DNA of 22,799 nt from Chromera velia. Taxonomy: Eukaryota > Sar > Chromeraceae. The position numbers and the translations under genes are program-made. The notes beneath the pieces are model-generated. The model had not been told where the DNA came from. It searched no databases and saw only the letters and a program-made list of their open reading frames with translations. Positions 9,123 through 18,039 of this stretch are shown piece after piece. The stretch is taken from contig JAHBMJ010002092.1 of NCBI GenBank assembly GCA_018398765.1, positions 1 to 22,799 on the forward strand, given 5' to 3'. Every line of letters begins with the position of its first letter. Positions within the stretch are counted from its first letter, which is position 1.

Positions 9123-9765
9123 GGATTGTCAAGTATCCCAACATGCGTGCATTTAATTTTCGATCGCGACCTGTTTATGGTTCACCATTCTATATACGCA
9201 GATTCATGGAACTCTTGTATCAATATTGAGGTTTACAAGTAGGCAACTTTTGAGTCCCCACAGAGCTGTCAAAAGTATAATCGAGCCTGGAAATTGATTG
9301 CAGAACTCTAGCAGGTACTACCCCTACTTTACGAAGCCGTCCTCCTCGCCTCCCCCACGGGGGGTATTCAAGTTAGTCAGTCAGCCCTCCAGTGCAGAAG
9401 CGTGATCGAGTGAATGGCGGATGTAAGGAAGTCAGGTGTGCCCTTATCTAGGCCCTTGTCAATAAGGTCGAGATGGAATGCAAATCAATGTTTCAGACTG
9501 AGTCTGTATATACGTACAGGCAAGCTGAAAGGACTCTTGTGTCTGACCGTGTGTGTCTGACTTCTCTCATATCATATGCCGGATTGCAGCTCTAAGCACA
9601 GTGTATATATGTGGGAGTGTCTGTCAAGTGAACGGAAGAAGGAAGAAAGGGACAAAGGGTATGAGCTCTCTGGTTCCTTTTCTCTGTTGCTTGCTTGCTT
9701 TTTGAATCTTTCTCTCTCTTGCGGATGATCTGGAGAGTGAAGTTTGTTTGCTTCTTGTCCCCTCG

Positions 9766-9838
9766 TTCCTTCCTTCCTTTTTTCTTTTAATTCTTCCTTT
9801 CTTCCTTCCTTCCTTCCTTCCTTCCTTCCTTCCTTCTT
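9766..9838. repeat. TTCC/TTCT pyrimidine microsatellite
   Basis: TTCC units with interruptions, giving an almost pure pyrimidine plus strand that leads into an acceptor-like CTCTGCAG at 9901. Confidence 0.9.
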
Positions 9839-9987
9839 TGTTTGCTTGTTTGCTTACTTTTTCCCCCTGAACTCTTCGCTTCTCTCCCTCTCTCTCTGCA
9901 GAAACCTCAAGTGCAGAAAGAAATGAAATTCTGCCCCTTCGTTAAGAAGAAGAGACAGGGACTTTCAGAGAACCCTGTGGGATTGTC

Positions 9988-10358
9988 CGCGGTGTTAAGT
10001 GGCCGCTGCACCGCTAAGCGCGTGTGGGTCACTTCAACTTAAAGACCTCGCAGGTCATGCTAACCTCCCGGGGCCCCCTGACCCACCTCAGCCAGGTCGT
10101 TGTAGGGGATCTGGGGGCGGGAAGGGGGCTAGACACCCCCTTTCCCCTCGTTTCCGAGAGGGGTTTGGTCCACACTCCCCTGTACCGTGAGCCTGCTCTC
10201 GCCCAGTGATGAGTCAATCAGGTAGCCTATCTATTTTCCCTTTATAAACATTGGATTGTCACACTTTTCAGACCTCTCGTACTTTCACCATGAGGGTATT
10301 GCACATTATTGTTGACTTGCTTTTCTTTTATCGTTTTCTTCTCTAAGTGTCCCTATGA
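9988..10358 (+). repeat. Segmental duplicate, copy 1
   Basis: This segment aligns along its length with 11850-12206. It includes the kinase-like exon end and about 150 bases of the following intron, down to a shared GTGTCCCTATGA. Similarity in intron as well as exon shows a DNA-level duplication rather than conserved protein alone. Confidence 0.85.
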
Positions 10359-10675
10359 AGCAGCATCGTTCTTTTTTCTCTGATCCTTTCGCGATACACA
10401 CATCTTCTGCAGTTTCCCGTGAGCTTGCAAGAGTGATTGAGCGATTATAAATAAATTGTACAGGCCGATGGGTTTTATGAGACATATCAGGTCTGTTGCC
10501 ATCAGGTGGCAATCGTCAAAAGGCGGATTTGTTTGCTTACGCCAGCATGATTACATGCATGTAGATTCAGTAAATGTTGCCTGATCAATGTTTTTTATCT
10601 AGAAGTGGTCTAGAATGTTTGAAAGGCAAAGACAGTCCTTTTCTTGGTTCAGATAATTCATCTGATTCTCCTTTT

Positions 10676-10745
10676 CTTTCCTTTCTTTCTTTCTTTCCTT
10701 CTTTCTTTCTTTCTTTCTTTTTTTCTTTTTTTCTTTTTTTCTTTC
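10676..10745. repeat. CTTT pyrimidine microsatellite at a 3' splice site
   Basis: CTTT/TTTC units directly precede CCGTGCAG, the acceptor of the kinase C-lobe exon at 10753, and form its pyrimidine tract. Confidence 0.9.
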
Positions 10746-11328
10746 CGTGCAGGGTTCTGGTAGAAGGTTGGTTCGCGTTTGTCTTTTTGACAAACGACCA
10801 GGCGGACCTTTAGTCCCTTGGGGCCATTACTGTGGAGATGCCCTGGAGAGGGCTCCTGATGTTCTTGATGATGTTCTGGGGCAGCTTATCACGTCTTTTG
10901 ACTAGGAGATCCGTGGGGTCAGTCTTCCGTCAATTTTCCCTGCAACTCTGTCTTTCCGTGCGTCTATATATGGGTGGCTGTGAGTGAATACGGTAGGGCG
11001 TTTTTCTTTCTGTCTGTGTGTGCATGTACGTCGGACAGAGTCTCTACAGTATCTCTTCGTGTGTGTTGTGCGTACATGTTCTAAATCGCTCTGATAGCTC
11101 GAGTCACCTTCTTTGTGCATCTATATACATATAGGCCGCCCTCTCTTCACTCTGCAGGCAGACGAAAAGAAAAACGGACTCGGCCATGAGGGCCGAGTTT
11201 TTTGACTTTGGCGGGTTTTTGACCGCATGGACCACTCGGGAAGGGGCGGCCGCTCAGCTCCTTGACATTGCCACCTGGTACGTTAAGGTCCAGATGCAAG
11301 CCTCGACATTTTTCTATCCTCAAATCGT

Positions 11329-11329
<1 letters not shown>

Positions 11330-11369
<40 letters not shown>

Positions 11370-11389
11370 CACATACACACACACACACA

Positions 11390-11428
<39 letters not shown>

Positions 11429-11468
11429 ACATACACACACATATACACACATATACACACACATACAT
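11330..11468. repeat. Long CA/TA microsatellite
   Basis: About 140 bases of CA repeats with short ATAT and ACAT interruptions in the intron of kinase copy 2. Confidence 0.95.
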
Positions 11469-11489
11469 GAACGCATGCACGCACACATG

Positions 11490-11490
<1 letters not shown>

Positions 11491-11559
<69 letters not shown>

Positions 11560-11570
11560 GAGAAAAAAAA
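11491..11570. repeat. GA microsatellite
   Basis: About 80 bases of nearly pure GA on the plus strand, 20 bases after the CA tract. The pair makes most of the intron purine-rich, unlike the pyrimidine microsatellites near other acceptors. Confidence 0.95.
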
Positions 11571-11849
11571 GAGACAAGCAGTCCAGTTTGAAGGCTTAGT
11601 CTCCCTTTTTGCCGTGGCTAGCAAACCTCTGGTTTGTCTGAAGCACGAATCGGGACGTGCTGTTTGTTCACCTATCCGCTGATATTCGATTGACACTCAA
11701 TAACTGCATTCTTTGCCTTAATTTTCCGTTTTTTCCCCCCTTTTGCCCTCTTTCCTTATGTGTTTTCCTCTGTACAGCTTGAGCAACGGGAAATTCTTTA
11801 TCCTATTCTCCCTTCAGCTGGAAGGAAACTATTATTTTGATCTTAGGGA

Positions 11850-12206
11850 TTGTTCACGGAGTCAAGTGGCTCTACCACCAGGTGCATGTGGAGCACTTCG
11901 ACCTCAAAACCTCACAGGTCATACTAACCTCCCGGGGACTAGTGACCAAGCCGAGTCAGGTCGTTGTGGGGGATCTGGGGGCGGGGAGGGGGCTGGGCAC
12001 CCCCTTTTCCCTTGTTTCTAACCAGGGGCTGGTCCACACTCCCCTGTACTGCGCCCCCGCTCTCGCCCAGTGGTGAATCAATCAGGCAGCCTATCCATCC
12101 TCCGTTTATGAGCAGTAGGTTGTCAGACTTGTCCACCATAATAGTATTGGACATCATTATTGAATTCTCTTTCTTTCATTGTTTTCTTCTCTGCGTGTCC
12201 CTATGA
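11850..12206 (+). repeat. Segmental duplicate, copy 2
   Basis: Partner of 9988-10358. The best match is around the CTAACCTCCCGGGG and GGGGATCTGGGGGCGGG blocks. It continues through CAGTG(G/A)TGA(A/G)TCAATCAGG into the intron. Confidence 0.85.
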
Positions 12207-12948
12207 TTATATAGTGATCGACCACTGACCGTCTGTTGGTCTTCATTTCTAGTTTAGCGTCTGTTGGTTTGCTCTTCTAATTGCAGAAACTACTTAAAAT
12301 TTAAAGGTCCCGAAACACCATAATGTAGTGTGTGAAAAAAAATGTGCGTCCTGCAAGGGTTTTTTTTTTCAGCTTTTCCCGTTATGAAATTGATTTTGCG
12401 CAGAAACGGAAAAAAACTGATAGGGATGACGCGGACGCACCAATGTTGTCTCATTTGTATGCCCGTCTGTCCCACCGTATTTGCCATTATGATTTGGCAA
12501 TCTCACTGATCAAATTTTTGAATTTTCAAATTTAAATGTGCATGCCAGTATACGGCTATGTCCAGCCGAGCTAATTTTAATATGCTGCAAATCTCTTCTT
12601 GTTCTTTTCAGAGAATCTTCTTTTTTACCAGTCGCATGTGCAAACAGAGAGTGAGAAGGAGGGCATGCCTTGCAGAATGAAGGTCAGAACTGCGATTAAA
12701 ATAATTTTTCGATGCAATTGCACCTGAATGTTTTCGGGTTGAAATCATGGCGACGTTTGCAGTCCTTTGTTTTTGGTCAGGCATGTAAAGAAGCCGCTGA
12801 CCAGGGGGGCAGCTTTGCAGCTAAAACGGCTTTCCTCTTTCATCCCTGTGCATGTTGTCGTCCCTGCTCCTCTCTGCCTGCAGGTTCAAGAGCATCCACT
12901 ACGTATAAATAGTGTGAAGGAGCAGGTCCTGTACGGAACCTGGTCAGC

Positions 12949-13153
12949 AGTGTGTGTGTGTATGTATGTATGTATATATGTATGTATGTGTGTGTGTGTG
13001 TGTGTGTATGTCTGTATGTGTGTATGTGTGTGTGTATGTGTGTGTGTGTGTATGTGTGTGTGTGTGTGTATGTGTGTGCCTGTGTCTGTGTCTCTCTGTA
13101 TGTGTGTGTGTATGTGTGTGTATGTATGTGTGTGTATGTGTGTGTGTGTGTGT
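12949..13153. repeat. GT/ATGT compound microsatellite
   Basis: About 200 bases of GT and TATG units. Confidence 0.95.
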
Positions 13154-13345
13154 ACACTCAGACAAATGAACTCATAGCATTTTAATTGAAGCCCTCAGAC
13201 GGATCTGTCGAGAAGGAGACTACCCTGTATGATTTTGCCTACTTCAAATTTTGCCTGTGTGATTTATACACGATGCACATCTATTTGTGAGACTACTTAC
13301 CACACAGATTACTTTCGATTTGTGAGTGCATGATCGATATTATAC

Positions 13346-13354
13346 GTATGTGTA

Positions 13355-13395
<41 letters not shown>

Positions 13396-13551
13396 ATATG
13401 TACAAGTGTGTGTGATACTGTGTATGTGTGTGTGTATGTGTGTATGTGTATGTGTGTGTGTGTGTGTGTATGTATATGTGTGTATGTGCGAGTGTGTGTG
13501 TATGTATGTATATGTGTGTGTGTGTATGTGTGTGTATGTATGTGTGTGTTG
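13346..13551. repeat. Second GT/ATGT compound microsatellite
   Basis: About 200 bases similar in composition to the tract at 12949-13153, separated from it by 190 bases of unique sequence. Confidence 0.95.
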
Positions 13552-13715
13552 CCTTTATAAGGACAGGCAGATGAAGACCTCATCAAACCTTGACTCTTTT
13601 TCTCGACCCCTCTCTTCTGTTTCCTATGTTAAGTGACAAGGAGGAAGGAACCAGCACAAAATTTGCTTTATGGACATGCAGAAACGGTAAGTAGTATCCC
13701 TACAGGGAATTCCTC

Positions 13716-13800
13716 ATGACCATGCTTGCAGGGTCGTTCGGGTCTTCAGGTGGCTGCACCGAAGCGCGATTAATTGTGGAACATTTTGACTTCAAGTCGA
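13716..13800 (+). pseudogene. Protein-kinase-like relic, copy 3 (catalytic loop only)
   Basis: The bases TGGCTGCACCGAAGCGCG match kinase copy 1 (TGGCCGCTGCACCGCTAAGCGCG) with small gaps. They are followed by VEHFDFKSN, a diverged catalytic loop with Asp at 13788-13790. The match ends soon after, and no activation segment is seen. A TGCTTGCAG acceptor-like sequence precedes it. It looks like the oldest or most damaged copy of the family. Confidence 0.5.
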
Positions 13801-14844
13801 ATTTGTCAGCGACAGGCGCCGCGGTTCTCTACTTTGCTCAACTAGGTGGTAATTCAGGACATAAGAACCTAGGTAGGAACGGAGAAGAAATTAATAGAAA
13901 TTCGATACACCATTTAAATTTAAAAATCTATTTATTAAGATAACTACCGATTTGCTTTCATTGAAATGAATGATAAATTTTAAAACCTATAGCTTGTTTA
14001 GTAGTTTTTAAGCTAGTTTTAAAGCGAATTTGGACGTCTAGGTATATTATGATAGGATAGAATAGTTTATAACATCCTTAATTATCATTGATACTATCAT
14101 ATAGGCTGTCTAGCCCCATGGCTACAAATAGTATGTGTTCAAGTTTGACTCTAAGATACTCTAAGCATCAACATATAACAATCGAAAAAATTTCATATTG
14201 CATGTCAGCAAATAATATAAAACACTCTATATTGTGAGCCCATATCATAATAGGGTATTATACCTAAGTTCTGGATATAGTTGTGATTTAGAGTCTCATT
14301 TATTTACAAGCAAGCGTTGTAGAGGTTTAAGCGTATAGTAGGGTTAGGTCTTCTTATGTCGACTTGCTGAACTTCATAATTGAACGCTTGTATGTAAAGG
14401 CTATTAAATAAAAAGTAGTGCTAGGAAAAGGTTCAAGGTTCACTTCGAAGTAATGAACCTGAATCAGGTTCAAAAACAGGTTCAAAAACAGGTTCATTTT
14501 TAATTAATAGAAACCTCATTTTTTCGTGTTATTTTATGCCTTTAAATTAGGTTTTAATGCATTTTTAGAACGCTTTATTATAGAATCTATGCCTTTGTAG
14601 TGTTTTTAAATAGTTTAAATCACTATTTACGCTCACATTAGGTGCTATTCTCAAGTTATTCACTGTTTATAGTCGAAAATTCGTAATCAAAAAAGCCTGA
14701 AAAAATTGGAAAATGCTATAATTAAATTTATATCATCTATGAGTCGGTTTGTATAGATATAGTTGACTATTTCAACTATAGCTATATATCTATAGTGAGA
14801 GAGACAGAAAAAGAGAAGGGGATCGCTATGGGCCTGATTGGTAG
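13801..14844. other. AT-rich 5' flank of the retroelement
   Basis: No gene is seen. Composition drops sharply to AT-rich from about 13890. It contains an AGGTTCA repeat array (14429-14496) and, near 14766, a 13-base motif (ACTATTTCAACTA) that recurs twice downstream of the element. It probably includes the element's 5' untranslated or terminal-repeat region. Confidence 0.5.
14429..14496 (+). repeat. AGGTTCA array with inverted copy
   Basis: AGGTTCA occurs at 14429, 14436, 14466, 14478 and 14490. The last three are at exact 12-base spacing (unit AGGTTCAAAAAC). An inverted copy TGAACCT lies at 14454-14460. The second and inverted copies flank the palindrome CTTCGAAG (14443-14450). Confidence 0.9.
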
Positions 14845-15234
14845 AGAACGACGGAGTTACCTCTTTCTTTGGCTCTGGCTGAATTGAGTTCGATTCGAGA
14901 TGCGCTTTCGATTTTGAACGATGGGAAAAAGAAAGTGACGTGTGAAGTTTGTAGAGACGATTGGAGAGAATGTGAGTGCAGGGTGCATATAGAGATCAGC
15001 GAGGTCAGTATAACGGGGTATAATCATCGAATCTCCACAATAAAAGCGGAATGGGATGGAAGGGCGAGCAATAGAGATATATGTAGGAAAAGCGTGAACA
15101 AAAGAGTCCGCAGAGCAGCAGAAATTATGTTTGCTGACCTGTCTGTAGAATGGGTGAGGAGAGATCCATCTCGGAGGGCTTTTTACGTCCGTCGGGCGAT
15201 TGAGCAGTACAAAAAATACAGGAAAGAAGTATAA
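14845..15234 (+). pseudogene. N-terminal Cys-rich region of the retroelement frame
   Basis: Frame 1 is open from after the TAG at 14842-14844 to TAA at 15232-15234, without an ATG near the start. It reads as a normal protein with a Cys cluster, TCEVCRDDWRECECRVH (C-x2-C-x6-C-x-C-x2-H), which could bind zinc, and a basic C-terminal helix (RRAFYVRRAIEQYKKYRKEV). It lies immediately upstream of, and in frame with, the GIY-YIG domain: only four codons separate the TAA from ATG 15244. Either it is an N-terminal extension cut off by a nonsense change, or a separate small upstream ORF. I do not recognise the domain. Confidence 0.55.
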
Positions 15235-15243
15235 GAGGGGCTG

Positions 15244-16089
15244 ATGGAACCAGAGGGGGGCATCATATATCTTATTTTCTCTCCATTCCGGCGTGGTTTG
15301 TATCTTGGTTCAACCTAGGCAGTACCATCACTGAGATGGGATGGGCATGTGACAGTTGCAAAGGGAGATTGGAAAAGGACCAGCAAGGCCAGGAAGGGGG
15401 CGGGGGGGGACTTATACGAAGTCATGAATCAAAAGACTTTACATGAATTCATCATGCTGCCTGTTTGTCGGATTCAGACAGGGGGGGGGGACTTGAATAA
15501 ACATTTATTACATGCGGTAGAGCTACATCTGATTGATGCGATAAGACCGAGCCTGAATATTCGTGGGAAGACGGGAGCAGGGGAAAGGGTGCGTTCTTTT
15601 TTTCCCTTCGGTCTTTTTTCATCATTATCTGGTGGCAGCATTCAGACAGCTCAGAGAAATCAATTCAAGGAGGAAGCAGATCGCCTGAGAGCAAGGCATG
15701 GGGCAGGGGTGCACTGGTTCCGCACGTGGTTTTACGCTTGGTTGGCCCGTAAGGCCCGACCAACGTCTCAGCTCAAAAAGATATCGTTGATTTTTGAGGA
15801 CGTGGTGGCATTATACTCTCGTTTTCTTCGGGTGGCATCGGATTTGTTCTTTCGATCTATTTTTGTCAGCAACCTCTCTCAGCTGTGTGAGGCAAAAGGA
15901 TTCGACTGGGCTTTGGTCCGAGCGCAAGTGTGGTATCAGGAAATTCGCGTTCCCTTATTTGCTTTCCAGTCTGTGCGCGTTGTATTACATTCGTGTATTC
16001 GTTCATTTTTTGATTTGTTCATGCATGGGGCAGCGGAGGGGGGTGGTGCAGAGGTAAGAAGGAAAAAGAAGGTGTTTCTTCGTTTGTGA
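15244..16089 (+). pseudogene. GIY-YIG endonuclease domain and linker of the retroelement
   Basis: From ATG 15244 the frame reads GIIYLIFSPFRRGLYLGST (15259-15315), the GIY...YIG pair of this nuclease family, then TAG (15316-15318), then RWDGHVTVAKGD with the conserved Arg and His. Later come the expected Glu (VELH, Glu at 15520-15522) and Asn (SLNIRG, Asn at 15556-15558). All core catalytic positions are thus present apart from the single stop. This domain nicks DNA, presumably to prime reverse transcription at the target. A 170-codon linker follows and ends in TGA 16087-16089. Reading from an internal GTG (15349) would miss the GIY-YIG motifs, so the ATG at 15244 is the better start. Confidence 0.75.
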
Positions 16090-18039
16090 GCAGAAAAGGG
16101 AACGACTCTCAGGGATCTCTTTTTAAATGAGAAAGAGGCAACTGCGCGCTTACGTTGGTCAGAGAGAGAGCTGCTGCCAGTTCCGTGCACATGTGCAGAC
16201 ATTGGACGTAGGTTTAGGTTGCACCTGGTGGAGGGACATATGGTGGATAAGTGGTCGACAGCCTCTGGTTTGCAGCGCCTGTTTGCGACTCCCGAGAATT
16301 GGAACTCTCGATCTCGTTTTATTCCTTCGATAAATGAGGTCGCTAACCGTGTAGTAGCAACACTTAGCCAAAGGCTCGCTCGATCGAGGGTGTGGGGACA
16401 GAAGTGGGGGGAAGAAGGAGGAGAAAAGAAACGTGAATGGAAGAAAGAACTAACGTACTGCCTTAGCAATTCTTCGTTCTTTATAGCTCAGGCCTGGAGG
16501 TTCTGCTCTGTGCCACCTAGAGCAGTGGTGAGAGACTTGTGCAGTAAATTAGTCATTGGGCAGCTGGATCGGTCAGGAGGGGACCTTTTCTTTGTGTGTC
16601 CTCAGGTTTATGCAAATGCAGTGGAGAATTTATTCGTAAAGAATCTTGACTATGTATTGTGTACTCAGTTGATGGAAAAAGAAGCAGTAGAAAAGCTCTT
16701 TGGAAAAGGAAAAGGGATTGGGGAGTTAGGGGAGAAAATGGGAAGAAAGTCTCGTGGGCGTCATGCATTTGAGCGAGGGATTGTGTGGCTGAAAGCAAAA
16801 TCGTTTAGAAACGGGCACCTTAGACAGCTCTCTGAACTGAAGTGGCGCCCACTGGTATCGTATGCGAGGCACGCATGGAGAAAGCCCTTTTCGATTGTGT
16901 GTCGGTTGTTGAATGGATTGCTTTCCACTTTAAGTCCGTATGCGACCTTGTTTTCACCGTTTACTTTTATGCGAGACATCGAAAAATTTAATGGGGGGTC
17001 GGGAGATATTGAATGCGCCCATTTTACTGCTGTTTGGGGAAGGATGTTACCATCTGTTTCGCATTTTAGTCAGATCTTCATTCATGTCGAGGATATTAAG
17101 AACTTTTATCCTTCAATTCCCCGAGCATTGGTTCTTCATTTACTTTCTTGTGTGTTTGATGAGCTTCGTGCATTTCGTCAATATTCTTTTTTGATATTGC
17201 CTTTTTCTTCTGTTGGGGGTGTTCGGATTCATTCTGCCACAATCATGGGGAGAGGAGGGAGAAAGTGGACGCCCAAGGGTCACACTCGGCCTACAGCTTT
17301 TCTTTCAACACACGGCCGGTTCCAGAATGCATGGGCACTTTCTTTTGACGAAATTCTAGATTTTATGAAATTGGACTTTGCGACCTGCTTTGTGGCTGTT
17401 GGGAATCGTCATATGTGGCAGCGGCAGGGGTTTGTACAAGGCTCTCCTCTGTCACCGGCCCTTGCGAATGGAAGTGCGGCTTTGGTCGAACGTGATTAGG
17501 CCACAGCCCGGGGGATTAGCTCCTTGTCAGGCAGTAAGCGTGTGGTGCGAAGATGGATAGATGATCGGCTCCTGGTTGCTCACCTTCCCTTTGCTTTAGA
17601 AAAAGATCATACATGTACAAGTCTTCGCAGGAAGGATTTTTATGCTGTTGAATGTGTGCTTGAGGAGCAAAATTTGGACACTTTTCTACAGTTTGAGCTT
17701 CGTCCATGCGACTGCTGTACCCGCTTGTTTTTGTTGCCGAAGGACCCCAATCGCTGTCGTGTTTCTTTGCTAGCTGGTAGAGTGAAAGCTCCTCTTCCCT
17801 TTCCTCGCTATGCTCATGCGCGATCAGCTGTTCCTACACATCGTCTTTTTAACACTTTGCGTTCTCATATTTTGCGTACGTTTCTTTTTTCGTTATGTCC
17901 TGATTCTTTGTTTGTTGCAGTTTTATGTGGTGTGTGGCAAGAATTGCAGGAGTATGGTTTTCTTTTGCGTGACATCCGCCGCATCACTTTTGGTTTGCTT
18001 TTAGCGGCCGGTCTTGGTCACCTTCGCGATCGGCTTTGA
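16090..18039 (+). pseudogene. Reverse transcriptase of the Penelope-like element
   Basis: In frame after the TGA: LPVPCTCAD...RLHLVEGHMV forms C-x-C-x9-H-x4-H (Cys 16186 and 16192, His 16222 and 16237). LDRSGGDLFFVCP (about 16564) resembles the DKG motif before Penelope-type RTs. KWRPLVSYA (about 16840-16866) is the RPiVs motif. Motif A is HVEDIKNFYPSIP with Asp 17092-17094. Motif B is GFVQGSPLSPALAN (17428-17469). Motif C is RRWIDDRLLV with Asp-Asp 17560-17565. A TAG (17497-17499) sits between motifs B and C, and the frame ends at 18039. Trp replaces the usual Tyr or Ala before xDD in motif C. All three catalytic Asp are intact. The enzyme would copy element RNA into DNA at the nicked target. 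No nuclease domain follows the RT, so the upstream GIY-YIG is the only one. Confidence 0.85.

Larger units (their letters stand above)
8927..9968. other. Stretch without a recognised gene before the kinase relics
   Basis: A plus-strand open frame (8876-9229) includes an acceptor-like TCCTACAG at 9046 and some plausible coding, but also a strong GC hairpin at 9093-9122. I could not tie it to a family. From about 9640 the sequence becomes pyrimidine-rich and ends in a TTCC repeat and a CTCTCTCTCTGCAG acceptor-like sequence (to 9901). This is likely intron of the kinase relic. Confidence 0.4.
9969..10915 (+). pseudogene. Protein-kinase-like relic, copy 1 (catalytic loop and C-lobe exons)
   Basis: Two exon-like pieces can be read. 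The first (about 9969-10208) contains a kinase subdomain VI-VIII pattern: GIVRGVKW, then HFNLKTSQ in place of HRDLKxxN, GDLG in place of DFG, and HTPLYREPAL in place of GTxxYxAPE. The second (10753 to about 10915) reads in the matching phase. It has NDQADL-stop-SLGAITVEMPWRGLL, which is subdomain IX/X (aDvxSLGaitxEm..PW). It is broken in several ways: a TAA in the frame just before the catalytic loop (about 10018), the catalytic Asp changed to Asn (10036-10038), the expected GT donor after LAQ reading AT (10209), and a TAG (10811-10813) where an aromatic residue is expected. Kinase ancestry is well supported by motif order. The copy is almost certainly inactive. Confidence 0.7.
11158..12072 (+). 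pseudogene. Protein-kinase-like fragment, copy 2 (two exons)
   Basis: Exon one (about 11158-11277) follows TCTGCAG and ends TG|GTACGT. It encodes FFDFGGFLTAWTTREGAAAQ, which fits the kinase alpha-D/alpha-E region. Exon two (11818-12072) follows CCCTTCAG and ends TG|GTGAAT. The phases join exactly (2 to 2). It encodes ILGIVHGVKWLYHQ, HFDLKTSQVIL with the catalytic Asp kept (11900-11902), GDLGAGRG for DFG (Asp 11972-11974) and LVHTPLYCAPAL. The usual Asn after the loop is Gln and the Glu of APE is lost. The intron between them holds long CA and GA repeats. No N-lobe and no matching C-lobe exon were found downstream, so this is a fragment. It is less damaged than copy 1, with no stop inside the two exons. 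It could be part of an expressed but atypical gene; decay is more likely. Confidence 0.65.
12207..13715. other. Non-coding stretch dominated by GT-rich microsatellites
   Basis: No gene was recognised. Acceptor-like sequences occur at about 12285 (TAATTGCAG), 12611 and 12882 (GCCTGCAG), but nothing downstream reads as a kinase C-lobe. Open frames between 12840 and 13590 are artefacts of GT/ATGT repeats. Confidence 0.55.
14845..18039 (+). mobile_element. Penelope-like retroelement with GIY-YIG nuclease before the RT, four stops
   Basis: A single frame carries, in order, a Cys-rich N-terminal region, a GIY-YIG endonuclease domain, a linker with a CxC...H...H motif, and a reverse transcriptase. 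It is interrupted by TAA (15232), TAG (15316), TGA (16087) and TAG (17497), but I see no frameshift in over 3 kb. Canonical EN+ Penelope-like elements have GIY-YIG after the RT. The reversed order is known from the Chlamys and Naiad clades (Craig, Arkhipova and colleagues). The RT also has a DRSGG motif like the DKG motif before Penelope RTs. Catalytic residues of both enzymes are preserved, so decay seems recent or was limited to point changes. No ATG opens the frame: a TAG at 14842 precedes it, so the 5' end is truncated or altered. Assignment to retroelement is strong, and to the permuted Penelope group good but untested by phylogeny. Confidence 0.8.

Noticed and set aside
11262-13590. Open frames of alternating Thr-His or Cys-Val
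   Set aside because: They are translations of CA/GT microsatellites.
14845-18039. Stop codon reassignment as an explanation for the four stops
   Set aside because: All three stop codons are involved, and nearby genes end normally in TAG (7663) and TGA (18550).
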